A stretch of 64,000 bases of DNA, taken from positions 6,266,001 to 6,330,000 of the forward strand of contig NZ_CP107841.1 of assembly GCF_036346855.1 (NCBI RefSeq), in the 5' to 3' direction. Positions 11,233 through 19,595 of this stretch are shown here, one piece after another. Both the position numbers and the translations under genes were made by a program. Source of the DNA: Streptomyces europaeiscabiei. Lineage in GTDB: Bacteria; Actinomycetota; Actinomycetes; Streptomycetales; Streptomycetaceae. How positions within the stretch are numbered: position 1 is the first letter of the stretch; each line of letters opens with the position of its first letter. Under the pieces are notes generated by a model. It did not search any database and was not told the origin of the DNA. It saw nothing but the letters and a program-made list of their open reading frames with translations.

Positions 11233-13128
11233 GTGGAGAACCTGATTGCGCTGCTGGTCGCGGCGCCCCTGCTAGGAGCGGCCGTCCTGCTGTGCGGCGG
11301 CCGGCGCCTCGACGCCGTCGGCCACTGGATCGGCACGGCCCTGGCCGCCGCCTCCTTCGTCATCGGTGTCGTCCTCTTCGCCGACATGCTCGGCAAGGAC
11401 GCCGAACACCGGGAGATGGGCCAGTACCTGTTCAGCTGGATCCCCGTCGAGGGCTTCCAGGCGGACGTCGCCTTCCAGCTCGACCAGCTGTCGATGACGT
11501 TCGTCCTGCTGATCACCGGAGTCGGCTCGCTCATCCACGTGTACTCCATCGGGTACATGGAGCACGACGAGCGCCGGCGCCGCTTCTTCGGCTATCTGAA
11601 CCTGTTCCTCGCGGCGATGCTGCTGCTCGTCCTCGCCGACAACTACCTGCTGCTGTACGTCGGCTGGGAGGGCGTGGGCCTCGCCTCGTACCTGCTGATC
11701 GGCTTCTGGCAGCACAAGCCCAGCGCCGCCACCGCCGCGAAGAAGGCCTTCCTGGTCAACCGCGTCGGCGACGTGGGCCTGTCCATCGCCATCATGCTGA
11801 TGTTCACCACCTTCGGGACGTTCGCCTTCGGGCCGGTCCTGGAGGCCACCGGTGAGACCAGCGAGGGCAAGCTGACCGCCATCGCCCTGATGCTGCTGCT
11901 TGCCGCCTGCGGCAAGTCCGCCCAGGTGCCGCTGCAGTCCTGGCTCGGGGACGCCATGGAGGGCCCGACCCCCGTCTCGGCCCTCATCCACGCCGCGACC
12001 ATGGTCACCGCGGGCGTCTACCTGATCGTCCGCTCCGCCAACATCTTCGACGGCGCCCCGGACGCCCAGCTCGTCACCACCGTCGTCGGCGCGGTCACGC
12101 TCCTCTTCGGTGCGATCGTCGGTTGTGCGAAGGACGACATCAAGAAGGCCCTCGCAGGCTCGACGATGTCGCAGATCGGCTACATGGTGCTCGCCGCGGG
12201 CCTCGGCCCCATCGGCTACGTCTTCGCGATCATGCACCTGGTGACGCACGGCTTCTTCAAGGCCGGGCTGTTCCTCGGCGCCGGCTCGGTCATGCACGGC
12301 ATGAACGACGAGGTCGACATGCGCAAGTACGGCGGCCTGCGGACGTACATGCCGGTCACCTTCGTCACCTTCGGCCTCGGCTACCTCGCCATCATCGGTT
12401 TCCCCGGTCTGTCCGGCTTCTTCTCCAAGGACATGATCATCGAGGCGGCGTTCGCCAAGGGCGGCACCGAGGGCTGGATCCTCGGCAGTGTGGCCCTGCT
12501 GGGCGCGGCCATCACCGCGTTCTACATGACGCGCGTGATGCTGATGACGTTCTTCGGCGAGAAGCGCTGGCAGCCCGACGAGCACGGCCACGAACCACAC
12601 CCGCACGAGTCGCCCAAGGTCATGACGATCCCCATGATCGTGCTGGCCGTCGGATCGGTCTTCGGCGGCGCGTACTTCAGCATCGGCGACCGGTTCGTCC
12701 ACTGGCTGGAGCCCGTCACCGGCCACAAGCACGGCACCCCCCCGATCAGTGCCCTGACGGTGACGATCTCCACGGTCGCCGTGATGGTCATCGGCGTCGG
12801 CCTCGCCTGGCTCCAGTACGGGCGCAAGCCCGTCCCCGTCGTCGCCCCGCGCGGATCGCTCCTCACCCGGGCCGCTCGGCGCGACCTCCTCCAGGACGAC
12901 TTCAACCACGTCGTCCTCGTACGCGGCGGAGAGCACCTCACACGCTCCCTCGTCTACGTCGACCACACCCTGGTCGACGGCGTCGTCAACGGCACGGCGG
13001 CCTCGATGGGCGGCCTCTCCGGGCGGCTGCGCCGGATCCAGAACGGCTATGCCCGGTCGTACGCGGTCTCGATGTTCGGCGGTGCTGCGATCCTCATCGC
13101 CGCGACCCTGCTGATGAGGGCGGTCTGA
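11233..13128 (+). CDS. nuoL: NADH-quinone oxidoreductase subunit L
   Basis: 631-aa antiporter-like proton pump subunit at the distal end of the membrane arm. It has about 14-16 membrane helices, the [17 protein letters not shown] motif with the key Glu near residue 144, and the [20 protein letters not shown] region with the conserved Lys/His helix set. The C-terminal part carries the lateral helix. GTG 11233 follows GGGGTCGGAAGAA. The His-rich loop near residues 450-460 (HGHEPHPHE) is unremarkable for the genus. Confidence 0.97.
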   Translation: MENLIALLVAAPLLGAAVLLCGGRRLDAVGHWIGTALAAASFVIGVVLFADMLGKDAEHREMGQYLFSWIPVEGFQADVAFQLDQLSMTFVLLITGVGSLIHVYSIGYMEHDERRRRFFGYLNLFLAAMLLLVLADNYLLLYVGWEGVGLASYLLIGFWQHKPSAATAAKKAFLVNRVGDVGLSIAIMLMFTTFGTFAFGPVLEATGETSEGKLTAIALMLLLAACGKSAQVPLQSWLGDAMEGPTPVSALIHAATMVTAGVYLIVRSANIFDGAPDAQLVTTVVGAVTLLFGAIVGCAKDDIKKALAGSTMSQIGYMVLAAGLGPIGYVFAIMHLVTHGFFKAGLFLGAGSVMHGMNDEVDMRKYGGLRTYMPVTFVTFGLGYLAIIGFPGLSGFFSKDMIIEAAFAKGGTEGWILGSVALLGAAITAFYMTRVMLMTFFGEKRWQPDEHGHEPHPHESPKVMTIPMIVLAVGSVFGGAYFSIGDRFVHWLEPVTGHKHGTPPISALTVTISTVAVMVIGVGLAWLQYGRKPVPVVAPRGSLLTRAARRDLLQDDFNHVVLVRGGEHLTRSLVYVDHTLVDGVVNGTAASMGGLSGRLRRIQNGYARSYAVSMFGGAAILIAATLLMRAV

Positions 13129-13133
13129 TACCG

Positions 13134-14705
13134 ATGTCCTTTCCTCTGCTGACAGCGGCGGCGGCGCTCCCGGCCCTCGGGGCGATCGCCACGGCCGCCG
13201 TACCGGCCGCGCGGCGCACCGCCGCGAAATGGCTGGCGCTGATCGTCTCGCTGGCCACGCTCGTACTCGCCGTGATCATCCTGGTCCGCTTCGACCCGGA
13301 CGGCGACCGCTACCAGCTCACCGAGTCCCACGCCTGGATCGCGGACTTCGGGGTGCGGTACGAACTGGGCGTGGACGGCATCGCGGTGGCGCTCATCGCG
13401 CTCACCGCTCTGCTGATCCCGTTCATCATCCTCGCGGGCTGGCACGACGCCGACCCCCTGGAGACCGGCAACACACGGTGGCGGCCCACGCAGGGCTTCT
13501 TCGCCCTGATCCTGGCCGTCGAGGCGATGGTGATCATCTCCTTCGAGGCCACCGACGTCTTCCTCTTCTACATCTTCTTCGAAGCCATGCTCATCCCGAT
13601 GTACTTCCTCATCGGCGGCTTCGGGGACCGGGCCCACGAGCACGGCGAGGAGACGGCGGCCACGCAACGGTCGTACGCCGCCGTGAAGTTCCTCCTCTAC
13701 AACCTGGTCGGCGGCCTGATCATGCTGGCCGCGGTGATCGGCCTGTACGTGGTCGCCGGGAACTTCTCGCTCCCGGAGATCGCCGAGGCCCGCGCCAACG
13801 GCACGCTGGAGATGGCGACCAGCACCGAGCGGTGGCTGTTCCTGGGCTTCTTCTTCGCCTTCGCGGTGAAGGCCCCGCTGTGGCCGCTGCACACCTGGCT
13901 GCCCAACGCCATGCAGGAGTCCACCACGCCGGTCGCCGTCCTCATCACGGCGGTCGTCGACAAGGTCGGCACCTTCGCGATGCTCCGCTTCTGCCTCGGA
14001 CTGTTCCCGGAGGCCAGCGAGTGGGCGACGCCCGCGATCCTCGTCCTGGCGCTGATCAGCATCATCTACGGGGCGTTGCTCGCGGTCGGCCAGCGGGACA
14101 TCAAGCGGCTGGTGGCGTACGCGTCGATCTCGCACTTCGGGTTCATCATCCTGGGCATCTTCGCGATGACCAGCCAGGGCCAGTCGGGCGCGACGCTCTA
14201 CATGGTCAACCACGGGATCTCGACCGCCGCCCTCATGCTGGTGGCGGGCTTCCTGATCTCCCGGCGCGGGTCCCGGCTCATCGCCGACTACGGGGGCGTG
14301 CAGAAGGTCGCGCCGGTGCTCGCCGGCACCTTCCTGATCGGCGGCCTCGCGACGCTGTCGCTGCCCGGCCTCGCCCCGTTCGTCAGCGAGTTCCTTGTCC
14401 TGGTCGGCACGTTCGCGCGCTACCCGGTGATCGGGATCATCGCCACCCTCGGCATCGTCCTCGCCGCGCTCTACGTCCTCGTCCTCTACCAGCGGACGAT
14501 GACCGGCCCGGTGAAGGCCGAGGTCGAGGGGATGCCCGACCTGAGGGTGCGGGAGCTCGTGGTGGTCACCCCGCTGATCGTCCTGCTGCTCTTCCTCGGC
14601 GTCTACCCGAAGCCGCTCACCGACATCGTCAACCCGGCGGTCGAGCACACCATGTCCGACGTCCAGAAGAAGGACCCCCAGCCCGAGGTGGAGGCCGCCA
14701 AGTGA
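13134..14705 (+). CDS. nuoM: NADH-quinone oxidoreductase subunit M
   Basis: 523-aa antiporter-like proton pump subunit (ND4 family) with about 14 membrane helices. The membrane glutamate in FFEAMLIPMYFLIG (about residue 149) and PLWPLHTWLPNAMQEST (about 247-263) are the family landmarks. ATG lies 5 nt after the nuoL stop. The stop overlaps the GTG start of nuoN. Confidence 0.97.
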   Translation: MSFPLLTAAAALPALGAIATAAVPAARRTAAKWLALIVSLATLVLAVIILVRFDPDGDRYQLTESHAWIADFGVRYELGVDGIAVALIALTALLIPFIILAGWHDADPLETGNTRWRPTQGFFALILAVEAMVIISFEATDVFLFYIFFEAMLIPMYFLIGGFGDRAHEHGEETAATQRSYAAVKFLLYNLVGGLIMLAAVIGLYVVAGNFSLPEIAEARANGTLEMATSTERWLFLGFFFAFAVKAPLWPLHTWLPNAMQESTTPVAVLITAVVDKVGTFAMLRFCLGLFPEASEWATPAILVLALISIIYGALLAVGQRDIKRLVAYASISHFGFIILGIFAMTSQGQSGATLYMVNHGISTAALMLVAGFLISRRGSRLIADYGGVQKVAPVLAGTFLIGGLATLSLPGLAPFVSEFLVLVGTFARYPVIGIIATLGIVLAALYVLVLYQRTMTGPVKAEVEGMPDLRVRELVVVTPLIVLLLFLGVYPKPLTDIVNPAVEHTMSDVQKKDPQPEVEAAK

Positions 14706-16351
14706 GCGCAACCGCCGTCCACAGCCTGTGGACAACCGCGGCCGACCCGATCACGAAGATCGACGCGCCGAAGATCGAATACGGGCAGTTGTCGCCCACC
14801 CTGATCGTCCTCGGGGCGGCGATCATCGGGGTCTTGATCGAGGCCTTCGTGCCACGCAAGTCCCGTTACTACACCCAGGTGTTCGTCTCCGTCGTCGCCC
14901 TCGCGGCGTCCTTCGCCGCGGTCGTCGCGCTCGCGGCGGGCGGATACGGCACTACGAAGGCCGGCATCGCCGCCATGGGCGCCGTCGCCGTGGACGGACC
15001 GGCCCTGTTCCTGCAGGGCACGATCCTCCTGGCCGGCATCCTCGGCGTCTTCACCTTCGCCGAGCGGCGCCTCGACCCCGAGGCGCACGGCAACAAGGTC
15101 GACTCCTTCGCCGCGCAGGCCGCCTCCGTGCCCGGCAGCGACAGCGAGAGGGCGGCCGTGAAGGCCGGGTTCACCACCACCGAGGTGTTCCCGCTGCTGC
15201 TGTTCGCGATCGCCGGCATGCTGATCTTCCCGGCGGCCAACGACCTGCTGACCCTGTTCATCGCCCTGGAGGTCTTCTCCCTCCCGCTCTACCTGCTGTG
15301 CGCCGTGGCCCGCCGCAAGCGGCTCATGTCGCAGGAGGCCTCGGTCAAGTACTTCCTGCTCGGCGCCTTCGCCTCCGCCTTCACCCTCTTCGGCATCGCA
15401 CTGCTGTACGGCTACGCGGGCTCGGTGAAGTACGCGACGATCGCCCAGGTCGTCGACGGCACGATCGGCGAGATCAACCCCGCCCTCGCCGACACCATGG
15501 GCAACGACGCCCTGCTGCTCATCGGCGTCGCCATGATCGTCATGGGCCTGCTGTTCAAGGTCGGCGCGGTGCCGTTCCACATGTGGACGCCCGACGTGTA
15601 CCAGGGCGCGCCCACACCGGTCACGGGCTTCATGGCGGCGGCGACCAAGGTGGCCGCCTTCGGCGCGCTGCTCAGGCTCCTGTACGTCGTCCTGCCCGGC
15701 CTGCGCTGGGACTGGCGGCCGGTGATGTGGGCCGTCGCCATCGTCACCATGCTGGGCGGCGCGATCGTCGCCATCACCCAGACCGACATCAAGAGACTGC
15801 TCGCCTACTCGTCGATCGCCCACGCCGGCTTCATCCTCGCCGGTGTCATCGCGGCCTCGCCCGACGGCGTCTCGTCCGTGCTGTTCTATCTGGGCGCCTA
15901 CTCGTTCGTGACGATCGGCGCGTTCGCCGTGGTGACGCTGGTGCGGGACGCGGGCGGCGAGGCGACCCATCTGTCCAAGTGGGCCGGCCTCGGACGCAGA
16001 TCGCCCCTGGTGGCGGCCGTGTTCGCGGTTTTCCTGCTGGCCTTCGCGGGCATTCCGCTGACCTCCGGGTTCGCCGGGAAGTTCGCCGTGTTCAAGGCTG
16101 CTGCGGAGGGCGGCGCGGGCGCGATCGTCGTGGTCGGTGTGATCTCCTCGGCCATCGCCGCGTTCTTCTACATCCGCGTCATCGTGCTCATGTTCTTCAG
16201 CGAGCCGCGCCCCGAGGGGCCGACGGTCGCCGTGCCGTCGCCGCTGACCATGACCGCGATCGCGGTCGGTGTCGCCGTCACGCTGGTGCTGGGCATCGCG
16301 CCGCAGTACTTCCTGGACCTGGCGGGACAGGCGGGCGTGTTCGTGCGGTAG
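14702..16351 (+). CDS. nuoN: NADH-quinone oxidoreductase subunit N
   Basis: 549-aa antiporter-like proton pump subunit (ND2 family) and last gene of the operon. Family landmarks are FIALEVFSLPLYLL (membrane Glu), the Lys of FKVGAVPFHMWTPDVYQGAP and the TDIKRLLAYSSIAHAG segment. GTG 14702 overlaps the nuoM stop as GTGA; the frame is open further upstream but overlaps nuoM throughout. A strong hairpin follows 25 bp after the stop. Confidence 0.97.
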   Translation: MSATAVHSLWTTAADPITKIDAPKIEYGQLSPTLIVLGAAIIGVLIEAFVPRKSRYYTQVFVSVVALAASFAAVVALAAGGYGTTKAGIAAMGAVAVDGPALFLQGTILLAGILGVFTFAERRLDPEAHGNKVDSFAAQAASVPGSDSERAAVKAGFTTTEVFPLLLFAIAGMLIFPAANDLLTLFIALEVFSLPLYLLCAVARRKRLMSQEASVKYFLLGAFASAFTLFGIALLYGYAGSVKYATIAQVVDGTIGEINPALADTMGNDALLLIGVAMIVMGLLFKVGAVPFHMWTPDVYQGAPTPVTGFMAAATKVAAFGALLRLLYVVLPGLRWDWRPVMWAVAIVTMLGGAIVAITQTDIKRLLAYSSIAHAGFILAGVIAASPDGVSSVLFYLGAYSFVTIGAFAVVTLVRDAGGEATHLSKWAGLGRRSPLVAAVFAVFLLAFAGIPLTSGFAGKFAVFKAAAEGGAGAIVVVGVISSAIAAFFYIRVIVLMFFSEPRPEGPTVAVPSPLTMTAIAVGVAVTLVLGIAPQYFLDLAGQAGVFVR

Positions 16352-16375
16352 CGCTCCGCTCGGTCGTTCGGATGC

Positions 16376-16411
16376 GGCGGGACCCGGCTCCTTCAGGGGC
16401 CGGGTCCCGCC
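16376..16411 (+). terminator. Terminator hairpin of the nuo operon
   Basis: Arms 16376-16391 and 16396-16411 pair over 16 bp with one G-T wobble around a 4-nt TTCA loop. There is no strong T-tract, as is usual in Streptomyces. It lies 24 bp after the nuoN stop and before recQ. Confidence 0.85.
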
Positions 16412-16546
16412 GTCCGTACCGGGCCGGGACCGCCCCGCACGGGTGGAGCCTGTGGATAACTCTGAGGCTGTCGGTGCGGGCGCCTATGGTGGCAGGGCTG
16501 GAGGACGTACGGGCGGCGCGGGACGCAAGGGCGCGGGGGACGGGCG

Positions 16547-18613
16547 ATGATCGGGACGGGCGGGACGAGTGTGATGGCGGACGAGGACAGGACGACCGGA
16601 GCGGACAGCGAGGCGCTGGCCGTGCTCCACCGGGTCTTCGGGTACGACGCCTTCCGGGGCGAACAGGCAGCCGTCATCGAGCATGTGGTCGCGGGCGGCG
16701 ACGCCGTCGTACTCATGCCGACCGGCGGCGGCAAGTCCCTCTGCTACCAGATTCCGTCCCTGGTCAGACCCGGTACGGGCATTGTGGTCTCCCCGCTGAT
16801 CGCGCTGATGCAGGACCAGGTGGACGCGCTGCGGGCGCTGGGCGTACGCGCCGGGTTCATCAACTCCACGCAGGACTTCGGCGAGCGGCGCGTGGTCGAG
16901 GCGGAGTTCCTGGCCGGGGAGCTGGATCTTCTCTACCTCGCCCCCGAGCGGCTGCGCCTGGACGCCACGCTGGATCTGCTCGGACGCGGCAAGATCGCGG
17001 TGTTCGCGATCGACGAGGCGCACTGCGTCTCCCAGTGGGGACATGACTTCCGGCCCGACTACCTGTCCCTCTCGCTGCTGGGCGAGCGCTGGCCGGACGT
17101 GCCGCGCATCGCGCTCACCGCCACCGCCACCCACGCGACGCACCGGGAGATCACCGAGCGGCTGGCCATGCCCCGGGCCCGCCACTTCGAGGCCAGCTTC
17201 GACCGGCCCAACATCCAGTACCGGATCGTGCCCAAGGCCGACCCGAAGAAGCAGCTCCTGTCCTTCCTGCGCCAGGAACACGCGGGCGACGCGGGCATCG
17301 TCTACTGCCTGTCCAGGAACTCCGTCGAGCGGACGGCGGAGTTCCTGAGCAAGAACGGCGTCGAGGCGGTGCCGTACCACGCAGGGCTCGACGCCGGCAC
17401 CCGCGCGGCCCACCAGTCGCGGTTCCTGCGCGAGGAAGGGCTCGTGGTCGTCGCCACGATCGCCTTCGGCATGGGCATCGACAAACCCGATGTTCGGTTC
17501 GTCGCACACCTGGACCTGCCGAAGTCGGTGGAGGGCTACTACCAGGAGACCGGCCGCGCAGGCCGCGACGGACTGCCGTCCACGGCGTGGATGGCGTACG
17601 GCCTCAACGACGTCATACAGCAGCGGAAGATGATCCAGGGCAGTGAGGGCGACGAGGCGTTCCGCCGCAGGGCCGCCGGCCACCTGGACGCGATGCTGGG
17701 GCTCTGCGAGACCGCCCGGTGCCGCCGGGGCCAGCTGCTCCAGTACTTCGGCCAGGAACCGCAGGCCGACGGCTGCGGCAACTGCGACACCTGCCTCGTA
17801 CCGCCGGAGACCTGGGACGGCACGGTCGCCGCGCAGAAGGTGCTTTCTACGGTGGTGCGCCTGCAGCGGGAGCGGGGCCAGAAGTTCGGCGCCGTGCAGA
17901 TCGTCGACATCCTGCTGGGCCGGCGGACCGCGAAGGTCATCCAGTTCGACCACGACCAGCTCTCCGTCTTCGGTATCGGCGAGGACATGGCCGAGGGCGA
18001 ATGGCGGGGCGTCGTGCGGCAGTTGCTCGCGCAGGGCATCCTCGCGGTCGAGGGCGAGTACGGCACGCTCGTGCTCACGGAAGAGAGCGGGGCGGTGCTG
18101 CGGCGGGAGAGGGACGTGCCGCTGCGCAAGGAACCGAAGAAGCCGGTGACCACGCGGTCGGCGTCGTCCGGCGCGGGCTCCTCCGGCTCCGGCCGGGGCG
18201 ACCGCAAGCCCAAGGCGGCGGTCGAGCTCTCCGACGACCTGCTCCCCGTCTTCGAGGCCCTGCGCGCCTGGCGCGCCGACCAGGCCCGCGAACAGGGCGT
18301 CCCCGCCTACGTCATCTTCCACGACGCCACCCTCCGCGAGATCGCGGCCACGGCCCCCGCGTCCGTCGCCGAACTCGGCACGATCAGCGGAATCGGCGAG
18401 AAGAAGCTGGCGACGTACGGGGAGGGGGTGCTGGGGGTGCTCGCTTCGCTGGGCGGGGATTCCGGTGGGGCGTCGGTGACCCCGCCGGCTTCGGGTTCGG
18501 CCCCCGTGGGCGAGGAAGAGTCCGGCCCGGCTTCGACGGCGGACGCGGGTGGGGACTTCGACTGGCCCGATGTGGAGCCGGAGCCGGAGCCCGAGCATGA
18601 CGACTGGGCCTAG
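16547..18613 (+). CDS. recQ: ATP-dependent DNA helicase RecQ
   Basis: 688-aa 3'-5' helicase for recombination and fork repair. Walker A is in [11 protein letters not shown] (about residue 63), the DEAH box in [15 protein letters not shown] (about 155), and helicase motif VI in [10 protein letters not shown] (about 337). The RecQ zinc-binding cysteines follow as a Cys near 388 and CGNCDTC near 411, then a winged-helix (RQC) region. Residues about 560-630 form an HRDC domain. The tail is acidic. ATG 16547 gives the longest protein; ATG 16574 is an alternative. This is the full RecQ-RQC-HRDC architecture. Confidence 0.93.
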   Translation: MIGTGGTSVMADEDRTTGADSEALAVLHRVFGYDAFRGEQAAVIEHVVAGGDAVVLMPTGGGKSLCYQIPSLVRPGTGIVVSPLIALMQDQVDALRALGVRAGFINSTQDFGERRVVEAEFLAGELDLLYLAPERLRLDATLDLLGRGKIAVFAIDEAHCVSQWGHDFRPDYLSLSLLGERWPDVPRIALTATATHATHREITERLAMPRARHFEASFDRPNIQYRIVPKADPKKQLLSFLRQEHAGDAGIVYCLSRNSVERTAEFLSKNGVEAVPYHAGLDAGTRAAHQSRFLREEGLVVVATIAFGMGIDKPDVRFVAHLDLPKSVEGYYQETGRAGRDGLPSTAWMAYGLNDVIQQRKMIQGSEGDEAFRRRAAGHLDAMLGLCETARCRRGQLLQYFGQEPQADGCGNCDTCLVPPETWDGTVAAQKVLSTVVRLQRERGQKFGAVQIVDILLGRRTAKVIQFDHDQLSVFGIGEDMAEGEWRGVVRQLLAQGILAVEGEYGTLVLTEESGAVLRRERDVPLRKEPKKPVTTRSASSGAGSSGSGRGDRKPKAAVELSDDLLPVFEALRAWRADQAREQGVPAYVIFHDATLREIAATAPASVAELGTISGIGEKKLATYGEGVLGVLASLGGDSGGASVTPPASGSAPVGEEESGPASTADAGGDFDWPDVEPEPEPEHDDWA

Positions 18614-18617
18614 CGCT

Positions 18618-19193
18618 GTGAACGGAATGATCACCACCGAGGACGGACAACTGGAGCTCCTTCACCTTGCCGACGAGGAGAACAGCGTCGTCGTCCGTGT
18701 GGTGGGACCGACGACCCCAGGTCTGCCGTGGGACAGCTGTCTCGACGTCGACATCGTGGTGGCCAGCGAGTTCGCGAACGGTCACCTCAAGGAGGTGTGC
18801 CTGCTGCCAGAGGACCTGGAGAACTGGGGAGAGGCGCTCGACCTGCTCGCCGAGGGCCGGCCGGTCGAGTGGATGGACGACGGACGCAACCCGGAGGTCC
18901 GGATCACACCGAAGGGCCCCTACCACTCCCGGAACAGAGTCCTCGACGCCGTCGAGGTCACGGTGACAGACCCCGTCGTGTCCCTCACCTCGGTCCGCGT
19001 CCTGGTACGGCTGCCGGAGGACTGGGTAGACGCCCAGCGTCTGAGACTCGACCAGGTCCGCCGGGTGTGCCGGGTGTGGCAGCGCGGCCCACTGCTCGGC
19101 CGTCAGGGCTCGGCGTCCCACGCGAAGATCATCACGGAATGTGATCGCCAAGCTCACCGGCCGGAAACACCGGGTTCCCGTCCGCGCCCGTGA
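18618..19193 (+). CDS. Small protein of unknown function (DUF5959-like)
   Basis: 191 aa from GTG 18618, or 188 aa from ATG 18627; 4 nt after the recQ stop and so probably co-transcribed. No signal peptide, membrane segment or catalytic motif is visible; it looks like a compact beta-rich cytoplasmic protein. It resembles the DUF5959 family found in Streptomyces, from memory only. The 3' end overlaps by 62 nt the end of a convergent frameshifted gene, and the last 20 residues look like read-through rather than a conserved end. Confidence 0.7.
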   Translation: MNGMITTEDGQLELLHLADEENSVVVRVVGPTTPGLPWDSCLDVDIVVASEFANGHLKEVCLLPEDLENWGEALDLLAEGRPVEWMDDGRNPEVRITPKGPYHSRNRVLDAVEVTVTDPVVSLTSVRVLVRLPEDWVDAQRLRLDQVRRVCRVWQRGPLLGRQGSASHAKIITECDRQAHRPETPGSRPRP

Positions 19194-19595
19194 ACGGCGG
19201 ACGGGACGGCAGGTGCCCCAGCGCCCGCCGGACGGCCTGGGCGGTAGTGAACTTCACATCACCTGGGCCGGTGTCCGCCGGGGCCGTGACGATCTCGGTG
19301 ATCTCCACCAGAAAGCCGCGGGCGTCGTTGGGTAGTTCCCGCAGCGCGTACCAGGCGCCGTCTCGTGCTTCCGTCGAGGCATCGGTGTCCCCGCGCAGTC
19401 GACCGCTGCCGAGAGACGCCGGCCGAATGCGTCCGCACACACCACGGCTCCGGCACTCACCGCCGGAGTCAGCCGTACGCCGACCTCGGCGAAACGCGCC
19501 CAACGGTTCGTCCGACGCCGCAGCCGGTGGCTCCCGTCCATGGCGCGAGTCTCGCGCACGACGAAGGCATCGACCGACGCTTCCGCGACGGGCAC
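19132..19595 (-). pseudogene. Frameshifted last gene of the flavoprotein operon, unknown function
   Basis: GTG at 19595 shares its G with the upstream TAG stop (TAGTG), so it is translationally coupled to the flavoprotein. The first frame reads well through GVRLTPAVSAGAVV and on to about DCAG, then turns into Arg/Pro-rich nonsense. A second frame continues sensibly from DTDASTEARDGAWYALREL to the stop at 19132. The switch falls at a run of four C (G on the coding strand) at 19389-19392; one extra base there would restore a 154-aa protein. Either a real inactivating deletion or a homopolymer sequencing error. Family not recognised. Confidence 0.7.
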
